Origin: SIAJ01 sp963773845
Lineage (GTDB): Bacteria; Planctomycetota; Planctomycetia; Gemmatales; Gemmataceae
Reading direction: 5' to 3'
Length of the DNA stretch: 64,000 nt
Assembly: GCA_963773845.1 (NCBI GenBank)
Contig: CAVZCU010000012.1
Coordinates: forward strand, 434,001-498,000
This document shows, in pieces, positions 54,701-62,575 of the stretch. The notes below the pieces were generated by a model. The model saw only the letters and a list, made by a program, of their open reading frames with translations, did not search any database and was not told the DNA's origin. Within the stretch, counting starts at the first letter, position 1. Every line of letters begins with the position of its first letter. The position numbers were made by a program, and so were the translations under genes.

Positions 54701-54854
54701 CGATCAACGCCCGCAATATTGCCGATCGTTGCGAGCCGGAAGTGCCATCGAGGAAATCCTCGATTCGCGGGACCCGGCCGGCTTGCCAGGCGGCTTCGAA
54801 TTGGTCACAGGCGGAGTCCGCCAGACGGGCCAGCGAAAGGTTGGTCGGGGGCAT
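51729..54854 (-). CDS. Pseudokinase with leucine-rich repeats
   Basis: 1,041 residues, ATG 54854 (MPPTNLSLARLADSACDQFE), uninterrupted. The N-terminal region and kinase fold match the two neighbouring kinases, but the active site is eroded. The Gly loop reads LLSSRRFARVYRA, the catalytic loop HRDLTLANV (Lys replaced by Thr), DFG is replaced (VVIDLCWPSLD), and the TPAYMSPE activation region is absent. VAIKVP is kept. A membrane span ('WLVIFGGIAVVAIAGVLVLG') and the PEGA-like module follow. About ten LRRs are then present ('LQLDGTEVTDAGLKHLAGL', 'LGLDATSVTDKGLAALEPL'). It probably binds ligands or partners without phosphorylating, and may regulate the adjacent active kinases. It is the first gene of the array. 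Confidence 0.85.
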   Translation of the reverse strand: MPPTNLSLARLADSACDQFEAAWQAGRVPRIEDFLDGTSGSQRSAILRALIAVEVELRRRAGEDVAIGAYRDRFSSDAAAVESAFADRDRRRASSDTNVVRDRAGVAEPAPDTETTEFPSEPDIPACVGPFEVSGLLSSRRFARVYRAIDPQLGRVVAIKVPVPEAVRSPDDRARLLRESRAAAALHHPNISAVHQVGEADGIPFMVTEVLPGQSLADLLNGRKGPLPTKQAAIICRKLALALEAAHKTGLFHRDLTLANVLFDRARKDVVIDLCWPSLDSPTPADAATNVADLGRILQAMSTQVGGQTPSDPHLESICRLAIGADTAARFATMRELADALGEYLAANAETEPVPMATPVPGAMPVPAPAPIVEPAPFEEMVSAFVEDAHAETEAAVEEAVRTSSVPLRRWLVIFGGIAVVAIAGVLVLGTRPATVTVKIPITQRELADHSLSFFLDDRPISAEALAAPVQLTEGEHKLVVKRGDIVVRTMIFVVHKEGGGTVEVKQDSGPVPAIGTEKKAPAKNKRESVPSGIQRQVATYIIRKGGNVRVIDADAALPRKADEYLYLAPISVVAQLPAAFQIVAVGFPPRIASDDDLAVIARIDTVVDMWLVDSQVTDAGLRRLQPQKNLLSLQLDGTEVTDAGLKHLAGLPHLQALYIARNHVTGAGLADLHDSPLERLIIGTEVNDAGLEAIGKIATLRELSLWGPEVTDTGVAHLRGLKELESLGITASKLTNDSLKEIGQLKKLAGLNLNRAAISDDGLKHLAGLKALRRLGLDATSVTDKGLAALEPLKSIYELALINCGVTDAGVHRLLGIKNLKSLTLWNSRVTDSALPDLRQMIWLESLNLEGSRVSRSVLRELRRALPRTNVIPDYRSPSDLAIEQALDLGGTIALRDRDKPAGKLSELPASPVALRGITLEGKKPSVVLFEQLGKANSFEFLVLNKSTIPDEGWMHLKKLFGIQRLELADTGLTNSRIAPIAELSSVTTLNLAGNSIDDMALKDLARLRSLTFLDLTRTKVTDDAVQVFQKSLPNCKIKR

Positions 54855-55119
54855 GACGAGTCCGGAAAAAGGAGTCCGAGAGGATTGTACAACGACCATT
54901 TTGCTAATCCAGCGCTGGCCCGCTTCGAGTTCGGGGGCACTCCGTTCATGCCAATTAATGAGCCGAGCCCGACACGGGATTTCGGAGAATGTTCACGCCG
55001 AACGCACGTGGATGGGGCCTACCCCGGCCACTCGTTTTCCCATTGCAAGCGGATGAGGTGCCGTTTTCGCTCGACTTTGCGCTCGGTGAAATCGAACAGG
55101 CCCGCGATCTCGCGATCGA
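54855..55119. other. Intergenic region before the giant surface-protein gene
   Basis: 265 bp of non-coding sequence holding the presumed promoter of the divergent kinase array. No convincing gene or site was seen. Confidence 0.4.
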
Positions 55120-55182
55120 AAAGAAAACGGGAGGCAGCTCATTAAGACATTTTGTCTTAATGAGCTGCCTCCCGTTTTCTTT
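55120..55182. repeat. 63-bp palindrome upstream of the giant gene (copy 1)
   Basis: The arms at 55120-55149 and 55153-55182 are perfectly complementary over 30 bp (core ACGGGAGGCAGCTCATTAAG) with a TTT loop. It ends in an A-run on one side and a T-run on the other, like a bidirectional terminator. A close relative lies at 62412-62476, on the far side of the 7-kb gene. Confidence 0.85.
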
Positions 55183-55316
55183 CCATCGAAGAGCGAGGGG
55201 GATTTGGATTTTTTTTGAGGATGAGGCGGTGGATTGGGACGATGGTTTTGGGAAACGATGGTTGACAGCCGTCGGCTCGACTGGGATGATTTTCTTCAAC
55301 CCTCGGAGACCTGGTC

Positions 55317-58300
55317 ATGCCCGCCGCCCGCGCTCGGCTGCGCCTGGAAGTTCTTGAAGAACGGGCCACGCCCGCGAATCTGCACATTACCAATCTCGTT
55401 CTGGTAGATGGGAACGACACCCCGATTGCGTCGGTCCCTCTCGGCGAGCAAGTGTTTCTTCGAGCGGACTGGACCTTTGATGGAATGAATGGGGGCGAGC
55501 AATACGTCGTTCGATTCAAGTTTGACGGCGTGAATTTCGACACGGATCCCATTGTGTCGCCACCGGGTGCCGGGGTTCTCTCCACACTCTGGCCCACGTG
55601 GTTTGCGTCGCCGGGCTCGCATGCGGTTGGTGCAACAATTGACGGCAAGAACTCGGTCGCGGAAAACAATGAAGGCGACAACTCAGCGGGTTCGTCGATT
55701 TCGCCGGGGCCGATTACCGGCCCGTCGCCGAAGTTCGTTTATCCCCTATCGTCCAAGCCTGCAAAGGAATATTACACGTACATCTACGTCGATCAGGACC
55801 CCCGCACCGACCACATGGTGGACTACCGGGGCGGACAGTTCATTTACGATCAGCACTCGGGGATCGACCTCGGCCCGGCAAGCTTTAGCTGGATGGACGC
55901 CGGGTATCCGATCCTCGCGATGGCGCCGGGGGTCGTGACCGTGGTCGACGACGGGAATTTCGACCGGGAAACCGTCATCGCCGACCGCAGCGGCAATGGG
56001 GTTGTAATCGATCACGGCGACGGCTGGCAGACTGTCTACTGGCACTTTGCGGCGAACAGCATCACGGTCAAGGTCGGCGACACGGTCACGGCCGGTCAGT
56101 TGTTGGGAATCACCGGCAGTTCCGGCACGAGCGGGGGCGTTCACCTCGATTTCGAGGTCCAGCACAACTTCGCCGCGGTCGAAACGATGTACGACCCGGC
56201 GAAGTACTACATTGATCCGCCGTTGTATCAGGGAGACGAGGACCCGATAGTCATCGACTCCGGAACGTCGAACTACTGGCCGACCGACGGCGACGAATGG
56301 TACGAGGGATTGTCCGGCGTCAGCCAATTCCCCACCTCGGGCAGCGGGTTCGCGGGTGCGTGGTTCCTCGTCAGCAATTTTCCGACCGGCGCCACGGTCC
56401 ACATCAAATGGTATCGGCCGGACGGCACGCTCGCCGCCGATCAGTCCTACACACCAACTTCCGCGGTCGGCGAAATTGTCGGCCGGTCATTGGGGATGAA
56501 CACACTTCAGGGCGCCCCGGGCACGTGGGAGGCCGTACTCGAAATCGGCGGCAAGGAAAAGGGACGGCGGCTGTTCACCGTCACCACTGGACCCGGTGAG
56601 CCCGAAATTCGAGTCACCCAGGGCGAGGCCGTCATTCTCGGCGAGCGCACCACGCCGATCGACTTTGGCCGCGTCGCGAAAAATGGAGCAGCGCCGCAAC
56701 AGACTTTCACGATCAACAATCACGGCTACACCGCTCTCACGACAAGCAATCTCGTACTTCCCGCCGGCTTTTCGCTCGTCGGCTCTTTCCCATCCAGCAT
56801 CGACCCGGGATCGAGCGCCGACTTCACGGTTCGCATGGATACAGCCGTCGTCGGCGACAAGTATGGCACTCTGCACTTCGACACCAACGACAGCGACGAG
56901 GGCGTCTTCAACTTCCTCATCAAAGGCTCGGTGACCGGCAATGTGCCCGCCGGTTCGCCGGTGGTGGGATTGCCGGGACCAGCGGTGCCGTTTGTCATTG
57001 GCGATTCGGCCAAGTTGATCGACGCAACCGCGAGCTTCACCGATTCCGACAACTCCATCTACGCGAACGGCAAACTGACCGTCACCATCATCCAGGGTGG
57101 CAGCGCGAACGACCGCCTGGCGATCCGCAATCAGGGGACTGGCGCCGGGCAAGTCGGCGTAAGCGGATCGACTGTCAGTTACAGCGGAACCGCCGTCGCC
57201 ACATTCACGGGCGGCACGGTAACAAACCCGCTCGTCGTCACATTCAACTCCGCGGCAACACCGGCTGCCGTGCAAGCTGTCATACAGAACGCGACTTATG
57301 CCAATGTGGCGACCACCGCCGATACCCGGCCGCGCTTCATGACGGTCACTGCCGTCGATCCGTCCGGAAAAGCAAGCAATGTGGCCGTCAAGCGCGTGTC
57401 GCTCATGATCGACCCATTCAATGACGCTCCGGTTCTCGCCGGCACGTCTCCCATTTTCCCGGCTGTGCTGGAAGACGATCCAAACCCGCCGGGCGTTCAA
57501 GTGCTGTCGTTTACCAGTTCCCGGGTAACCGATCCCGATGGAGTGGACCCGAAGAGCATCGCCATTACCGGCGTCACCAACGCCGAAGGGGGTACCTGGC
57601 AATTCTCCCTCGATGGTGGAACGACCTGGAAGCCGATGGGCACTGTGGGCCTATCCGCTGCACGACTTCTGCGCCAAACCGATTACGTTCGCTTCTTGCC
57701 GGGGTTGAATGCCAATGGAACGGCGACGTTGACGTTCCGAGCTTGGGACCAAAGCACCGGCCTATTCGGATCGACCGTTGATCTGTCCCCCTCAAGCGCA
57801 ACCGGCGGAACGACGGCCTTCAGCACGGGTTCGTTGACGGCATCGGTGACCATTACTCCGGTCAACGATCCGCCCACCTTTACCAAGGGGCCTGATCAAA
57901 GCACACCCGAGGACTCGGGCCCGCAGACGGTACCCAACTGGGCAACGAATATGAGCCCGGGGCCAAGCAATGAATCGGGCCAGGCGCTGGTAAAGTTCAT
58001 AGTGACGAATGACAACGCGGCACTGTTCGCGACCGCTCCGGCAATCAATTTGGCCGGTACGCTCACCTACACTCCCGCCGCCAATGCGAATGGCACTGCC
58101 ATAGTCACGGTCCAACTGCAAGACAACGGCGGCACTGCCAATGGGGGTCAGGACACATCGCCACCGCAGACATTCACGATTACGGTAACCCCGGTCAACG
58201 ACGCACCGGTGGTCGGCAATTCGTCGCGGAATCTGATTTCCGTGCTCGAAGACGCTACGAATCTGCCTGGGCAGCGCGTCGACTCGTACCTTGATTCCAC

Positions 58301-61300
58301 CGATATTGATGCCGACCCGTTAGTGGGGATTGCCGTTACCGCTCTGGGCAACGCCGAAGGTGGCGCTTGGCAGTATTCACTCAACGGTTCGACTTGGAAC
58401 CCATTCGGCTCGGTTAGCAGTGCAGCCGCTCTGCTCCTTCGCGGTTCGGACCAGGTGCGCTTTATCCCCGCTCCGAACGCGAACGGCACAGCGACGATCA
58501 CCTATCACGCCTGGGATCAGACGACGGGAACGGCCGGAAGCACGGCGAATCTCTCCGGCAGCGGATCGACCGGCGGCACGACCGCCTTCAGCACCGGCAC
58601 GCAAACCGCCAACTTAGCCATCACGCCCGTCAACGATGCGCCGAGTTTTACCGTCGGCCCCAATCAGACCGTGCTCGAGGACTCAGGCGCCCACGGCGTG
58701 AACGGATGGGCGACCAACTTGAGCCCCGGCCCGGCGAACGAGAGCGACCAGGCACTGACGTTCAAAATAACCGGCAACTCCAATCCTAACTTGTTCGCCG
58801 TCGCGCCGGCAGTCGAACCGGATGGCAGGTTGACCTTCACACCTGCGAGCAATGCCAACGGATCGGCGACGATCACATTGCAGGTCGAAGATAGTGGCGG
58901 TACCGCGAACGGCGGACAGAACACGAGTCCCACTCAGTCATTTACGATCACCGTCACCCCCGTCAACGACCCGCCAAGTTTCGCTGTCGGACCAAACGTC
59001 CGGCTCATGCAGGACAATCCACCGCCGCAGTCGATCCCCAATTGGGCGAAGAACATCAGTGCCGGCCCGCCCGATGAATCGGGACAGTCGCTTGCATTCG
59101 AGGTCGTTGGCAACACCGACCCGTCCCTATTCATCGTCGCGCCGGCGGTGAGCCCGACCGGCACGCTCACCTATACTCCCGCCGCCAATGTCCATGGCTA
59201 TTCGACCATCACCATTCGCTTGAAAGACGACGGCGGTACAGTGAATGGCGGCCAGGACACGAGCGCCCCGCAATCGTTCTGGATCGGCGTCAATCCGATC
59301 AATCAAGCGCCGAGCTTCACCGGCGGCGGCGACCGCAACGTATCGGAAGACAGCGGCCCACAACAATTCTCCGGCTGGGCCACCGATATCAATCCGGGAT
59401 CGCCGTTCGAATCGGATCAGGTACTCGACTTCGAAATCCTGTCCGACTCGAACGCTGAATTGTTTGCTAGCACGCCGGCAATTACGCCTGACGGAACGTT
59501 GACATTCACCTCGGCCCCAGACGCCAATGGGTCGGCGACCATTGTGGTGCAATTGCACGATGACGGTGGCACCATGTTCGGCGGGCAGGACACGTCGGCA
59601 CCGCAATCGTTCACGATCACCGTGACACCGGTGAACGACCCGCCGAGCTTCATTGCGGGACCGGATCAGTCGGTATTGGAGGACAGCGGTCCGCATGGCG
59701 TGCCGGCATGGGCGACGGCGATTTCGCCCGGCCCGGCCGATGAATCGGGACAGTCCGTCATGTTCGAGATCACGGGGAACACAAACCCGGCTTTGTTCGC
59801 GGTCGCCCCGGCCGTCGCGCCCGATGGCACGCTGACATTCACCTCGGCGACTGACGCGTACGGGACGGCGACGATCAACGTTCGTGCCATCGACGACGGC
59901 CCCGGGTCACCCGCCAGTGGCGATCAGGTCTTCACGATCACGGTCACGCCGGTCAACGATCCTCCCATGTTCGTCAAGGGTGCGGACGAGGTTGTACTCG
60001 AGGACAGCCAGCCACGCGTCGTCGCCAACTGGGCGTCGGCCATGTCGCCGGGTCCAAACGAATCCGACCAGCTCGTCACATTTGAACTGACCACCGATAA
60101 CGATTCCTTGTTCGAAGCGCTCCCGGCAATTACTGACTACGGCACGCTTACCTATCAACCCGCCGCGAACGCATTCGGCATGGCCACGATCACGGTCCGG
60201 CTCGTGGACAACGGCGGTACCGACAACGGCGGCCAGGACACGAGTGCGGCCCAAACGTTTACGATCACCGTGACCCCCGTCAACGACGCCCCGACGCTCG
60301 ACGACATCGCCGACATCACCATCGGTGAAAACAGCCCCGAGCAGACGCTGGCGCTCTCGGGCATTACCGTTGGGCGGAGCAACGAGTTCGCGCAGAGCAT
60401 CGCGTCGGTGACTGCCGTGTCGGGCAACCCGGCACTGGTGCCCGATCCAATCGTCGAATTGAATGGCGGCGTCTGGACCCTGAAGTTCACCCCCACGTCG
60501 AACAAAGCGGGACGAGCGGCGATTTCGCTGACAGTGACCGACGATGGCGGCATTGCTGACGGGGGTATCGACTCAATTACCAAGACGTTCAATATCGATG
60601 TCGGCTTCCGGCCGGTCCTCGACACCGATCCGATTCCTGTGATTGCCGCGATCCCGGCTCGTGGCAAAGTGCTCCCTGCCGGCAGCCCCGTTGCCAAACT
60701 GACCGCGAATGTGACCGACGCGGACTTCTCGCCGATGAAGGGCATCGCGGTCGTCGGCACGGATACGAAGTACGGAACCTGGCAGTACAACTTGACCGGC
60801 ACCCCCAATGAAACCGAATGGCATAACATTCCGGAAGTGTCGGAAGGGAGCGCCTGGCTGCTGGCCGACGACGGCAATACGCAGATTCGCTTTGTGCCCA
60901 ATAAGCGCTTCGCCGGCTTCGCCAGCCTGAGCTACAAGGCCTGGGACCAGTCGAACGAGGCGACCGAGGGCACGTCCGACGATACCACCGATCTGGCGGA
61001 CAATTCCTATAGCGGCGACGTCGATCGCGGCTGGGTCGTGGTCGGGAAGACGCGGCCGGCTGTCTACCCGGACGGAAGCACGGTCCTTCCCGTGGTACGC
61101 GAGGACAGGCCCATCTCTGCTACAGTGCCCGCGAACAAGATCGTCGGCATTGTCCCAATCGACACAACTCTGCGGGCGAAGCTCGGCATCGCCATCACCG
61201 ATGTCGGCACCGCGGGCGGTACGTGGCAATACCGGCTGGCCAAGACGAAGGACTGGATCGATGTCGGCGTTGTCAGCTCCACGAGCGCATTATTGCTGCG

Positions 61301-62291
61301 GCCGACCGACCAGTTGCGGTTCACGCCGCTGAAGAATGCGGATGGCAGCGCGACCATTGCCTACAAGACCTGGGACCAGACCGGCACGGCCGGCACAAAG
61401 GTGAACCCGACCGGGGTCGATTTCGGGACGGATCTTGGCCTGGCGACGATGGACATCAAGGCGGTGAACGACGCCCCGGTGCTCGACCTGTCGGTGCCTG
61501 CCATTCTTGATCCCGTCGATGCCGGCGAACAGACGAACGAGGCGACGTTTGCCTCGATGATGTCGGCAACGGATGTCGAAGGCGCGAACGTCGGCGTGGC
61601 CATCATCGGAACCAAGGGAAGCGGCGTCTGGGAATACAGCACTGACGGCGGAGCGAGTTGGCAGGATGTGGACAAGGTGTCGGGCGGCAAGGCGCTCTTC
61701 CTGGACGCCGACGCGAAGATTCGCTTCACGGCGGACTCGCCCGTTCTTCCGGGCTCGGCAACACTCTCGTTCAAGGCCTGGGATCGAACCAAGGGCACGG
61801 TCGGCACGCGGGGACCGGCGACGGGCACGGCGGTCAGCAGGCAGACGGAAGTCGTAACGACGGCAATCGCGAATCACAAGCCGTCGCTCGACACGACCCC
61901 GGACGTGATGCTCCCCTCGAGCCATCTGAAAGCCGGCGTGGCGGTGGCGACGCTCTTGGGCAAGGCCATGAGCGACCCCGATGCACCGCATTTCCTTCAA
62001 GGCATTGCGATTGTCGCGGCAGACAATGCGAACGGTGTCTGGCAGTACTCGCTTGGGCACGGCGTCTGGCTCGACTTGGGAATCCCGAGCGCCGGCTCGG
62101 CATTGCTGCTCTCGAACAGCAGCAAGATTCGATTTGTTCCGGATGAGGGATACAACGGCACGGCGACCATCCAGTACAAGGCCTGGGATCGGGCCGCTGG
62201 TCAGTCCGGCGACTTGGGAGTGGATACGACGGGCAGTTTGAATTCGTTCAGCGATGAAATTGAGACCGCAACGATTGCAGTGACGAATTGA
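55317..62291 (+). CDS. Giant surface protein: M23-like domain plus Ig/cadherin-type repeats
   Basis: 2,324 residues, uninterrupted; ATG 55317 follows GGAG. The N-terminus RLRLEVLEERATPANLHIT is the planctomycete LEPR-XLL-like surface-protein motif. An M23 (LytM-like) domain at about residues 180-290 has 'HSGIDLG', 'VVIDHGDGWQTVYWHF', 'VTAGQLLGITGSSGTSGGVH' and 'LDFEV'. The usual HLHFE is HLDFE, so a zinc ligand His is replaced by Asp. A choice-of-anchor-D-like module follows, then two interleaved repeat classes. One is six ~110-aa units with 'EDSGP...NWATNxSPGPxxES', 'TLTFTPAxNANGxATI' and 'FTITVTPVNDPP'. The other has 'GTWQYSL...W' and 'YKAWDQ'. It is probably exported and cell-surface, with adhesion or matrix roles. 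There is no clear C-terminal anchor. Confidence 0.85.
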   Translation: MPAARARLRLEVLEERATPANLHITNLVLVDGNDTPIASVPLGEQVFLRADWTFDGMNGGEQYVVRFKFDGVNFDTDPIVSPPGAGVLSTLWPTWFASPGSHAVGATIDGKNSVAENNEGDNSAGSSISPGPITGPSPKFVYPLSSKPAKEYYTYIYVDQDPRTDHMVDYRGGQFIYDQHSGIDLGPASFSWMDAGYPILAMAPGVVTVVDDGNFDRETVIADRSGNGVVIDHGDGWQTVYWHFAANSITVKVGDTVTAGQLLGITGSSGTSGGVHLDFEVQHNFAAVETMYDPAKYYIDPPLYQGDEDPIVIDSGTSNYWPTDGDEWYEGLSGVSQFPTSGSGFAGAWFLVSNFPTGATVHIKWYRPDGTLAADQSYTPTSAVGEIVGRSLGMNTLQGAPGTWEAVLEIGGKEKGRRLFTVTTGPGEPEIRVTQGEAVILGERTTPIDFGRVAKNGAAPQQTFTINNHGYTALTTSNLVLPAGFSLVGSFPSSIDPGSSADFTVRMDTAVVGDKYGTLHFDTNDSDEGVFNFLIKGSVTGNVPAGSPVVGLPGPAVPFVIGDSAKLIDATASFTDSDNSIYANGKLTVTIIQGGSANDRLAIRNQGTGAGQVGVSGSTVSYSGTAVATFTGGTVTNPLVVTFNSAATPAAVQAVIQNATYANVATTADTRPRFMTVTAVDPSGKASNVAVKRVSLMIDPFNDAPVLAGTSPIFPAVLEDDPNPPGVQVLSFTSSRVTDPDGVDPKSIAITGVTNAEGGTWQFSLDGGTTWKPMGTVGLSAARLLRQTDYVRFLPGLNANGTATLTFRAWDQSTGLFGSTVDLSPSSATGGTTAFSTGSLTASVTITPVNDPPTFTKGPDQSTPEDSGPQTVPNWATNMSPGPSNESGQALVKFIVTNDNAALFATAPAINLAGTLTYTPAANANGTAIVTVQLQDNGGTANGGQDTSPPQTFTITVTPVNDAPVVGNSSRNLISVLEDATNLPGQRVDSYLDSTDIDADPLVGIAVTALGNAEGGAWQYSLNGSTWNPFGSVSSAAALLLRGSDQVRFIPAPNANGTATITYHAWDQTTGTAGSTANLSGSGSTGGTTAFSTGTQTANLAITPVNDAPSFTVGPNQTVLEDSGAHGVNGWATNLSPGPANESDQALTFKITGNSNPNLFAVAPAVEPDGRLTFTPASNANGSATITLQVEDSGGTANGGQNTSPTQSFTITVTPVNDPPSFAVGPNVRLMQDNPPPQSIPNWAKNISAGPPDESGQSLAFEVVGNTDPSLFIVAPAVSPTGTLTYTPAANVHGYSTITIRLKDDGGTVNGGQDTSAPQSFWIGVNPINQAPSFTGGGDRNVSEDSGPQQFSGWATDINPGSPFESDQVLDFEILSDSNAELFASTPAITPDGTLTFTSAPDANGSATIVVQLHDDGGTMFGGQDTSAPQSFTITVTPVNDPPSFIAGPDQSVLEDSGPHGVPAWATAISPGPADESGQSVMFEITGNTNPALFAVAPAVAPDGTLTFTSATDAYGTATINVRAIDDGPGSPASGDQVFTITVTPVNDPPMFVKGADEVVLEDSQPRVVANWASAMSPGPNESDQLVTFELTTDNDSLFEALPAITDYGTLTYQPAANAFGMATITVRLVDNGGTDNGGQDTSAAQTFTITVTPVNDAPTLDDIADITIGENSPEQTLALSGITVGRSNEFAQSIASVTAVSGNPALVPDPIVELNGGVWTLKFTPTSNKAGRAAISLTVTDDGGIADGGIDSITKTFNIDVGFRPVLDTDPIPVIAAIPARGKVLPAGSPVAKLTANVTDADFSPMKGIAVVGTDTKYGTWQYNLTGTPNETEWHNIPEVSEGSAWLLADDGNTQIRFVPNKRFAGFASLSYKAWDQSNEATEGTSDDTTDLADNSYSGDVDRGWVVVGKTRPAVYPDGSTVLPVVREDRPISATVPANKIVGIVPIDTTLRAKLGIAITDVGTAGGTWQYRLAKTKDWIDVGVVSSTSALLLRPTDQLRFTPLKNADGSATIAYKTWDQTGTAGTKVNPTGVDFGTDLGLATMDIKAVNDAPVLDLSVPAILDPVDAGEQTNEATFASMMSATDVEGANVGVAIIGTKGSGVWEYSTDGGASWQDVDKVSGGKALFLDADAKIRFTADSPVLPGSATLSFKAWDRTKGTVGTRGPATGTAVSRQTEVVTTAIANHKPSLDTTPDVMLPSSHLKAGVAVATLLGKAMSDPDAPHFLQGIAIVAADNANGVWQYSLGHGVWLDLGIPSAGSALLLSNSSKIRFVPDEGYNGTATIQYKAWDRAAGQSGDLGVDTTGSLNSFSDEIETATIAVTN
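57876..60294 (+). repeat. Six tandem ~330-bp protein-coding repeats
   Basis: Units start near 57876, 58640, 58976, 59311, 59646 and 59967. A unit of the other repeat class is inserted between copies 1 and 2. Each encodes an Ig-like/cadherin-like domain ending TVTPVND(P/A)P. Copies differ clearly at both DNA and protein level, so the array is old. Confidence 0.85.
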
Positions 62292-62411
62292 ATCGGACGG
62301 TGCGGGACTGTCGCCGCTTACTCTCGATCACACGGGAGCTGCTTTTGAGTTGGCATCGACTGCTCGGCCGACTCGCCGCAAGTCTTGGCAATGTCAGCGG
62401 CTTGTCCCGCA

Positions 62412-62476
62412 AAAAGAGAACGGGACGCAGCTCCTTAAGACAAAATGTCTTAAAGAGCTGCGTCCCGTTCTCTTTT
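62412..62476. repeat. 65-bp palindrome downstream of the giant gene (copy 2)
   Basis: The arms at 62412-62442 and 62446-62476 pair over 31 bp with one mismatch and an AAA loop (core ACGGGACGCAGCTCCTTAAG). It is nearly the same sequence as the palindrome at 55120-55182. It lies 120 bp after the giant gene's stop. Confidence 0.85.
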
Positions 62477-62575
62477 CAAATGATATTCGGCGCAAGGCGA
62501 CGGGATTAAGAAGCGACAAAGTCAACAAGCAAAAAGGGGTCGGAAGTGACCTGAACCCCATTTGATATCCCGCCG

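Noticed and set aside
57876..60294. CRISPR-like or satellite tandem repeat
   Set aside because: The period is ~330 bp, diverged and in frame; these are protein domain repeats.
55120..62476. Transposon with the two palindromes as terminal repeats
   Set aside because: No transposase, integrase or target-site duplication was seen; each palindrome is a self-contained hairpin rather than a single terminal repeat.
62480..62575. Small ORFs spanning the downstream palindrome (for example a frame containing KENGTQLLKTKCLKE)
   Set aside because: They are translations of the palindrome itself, appear in both strands, and are not protein-like outside it.
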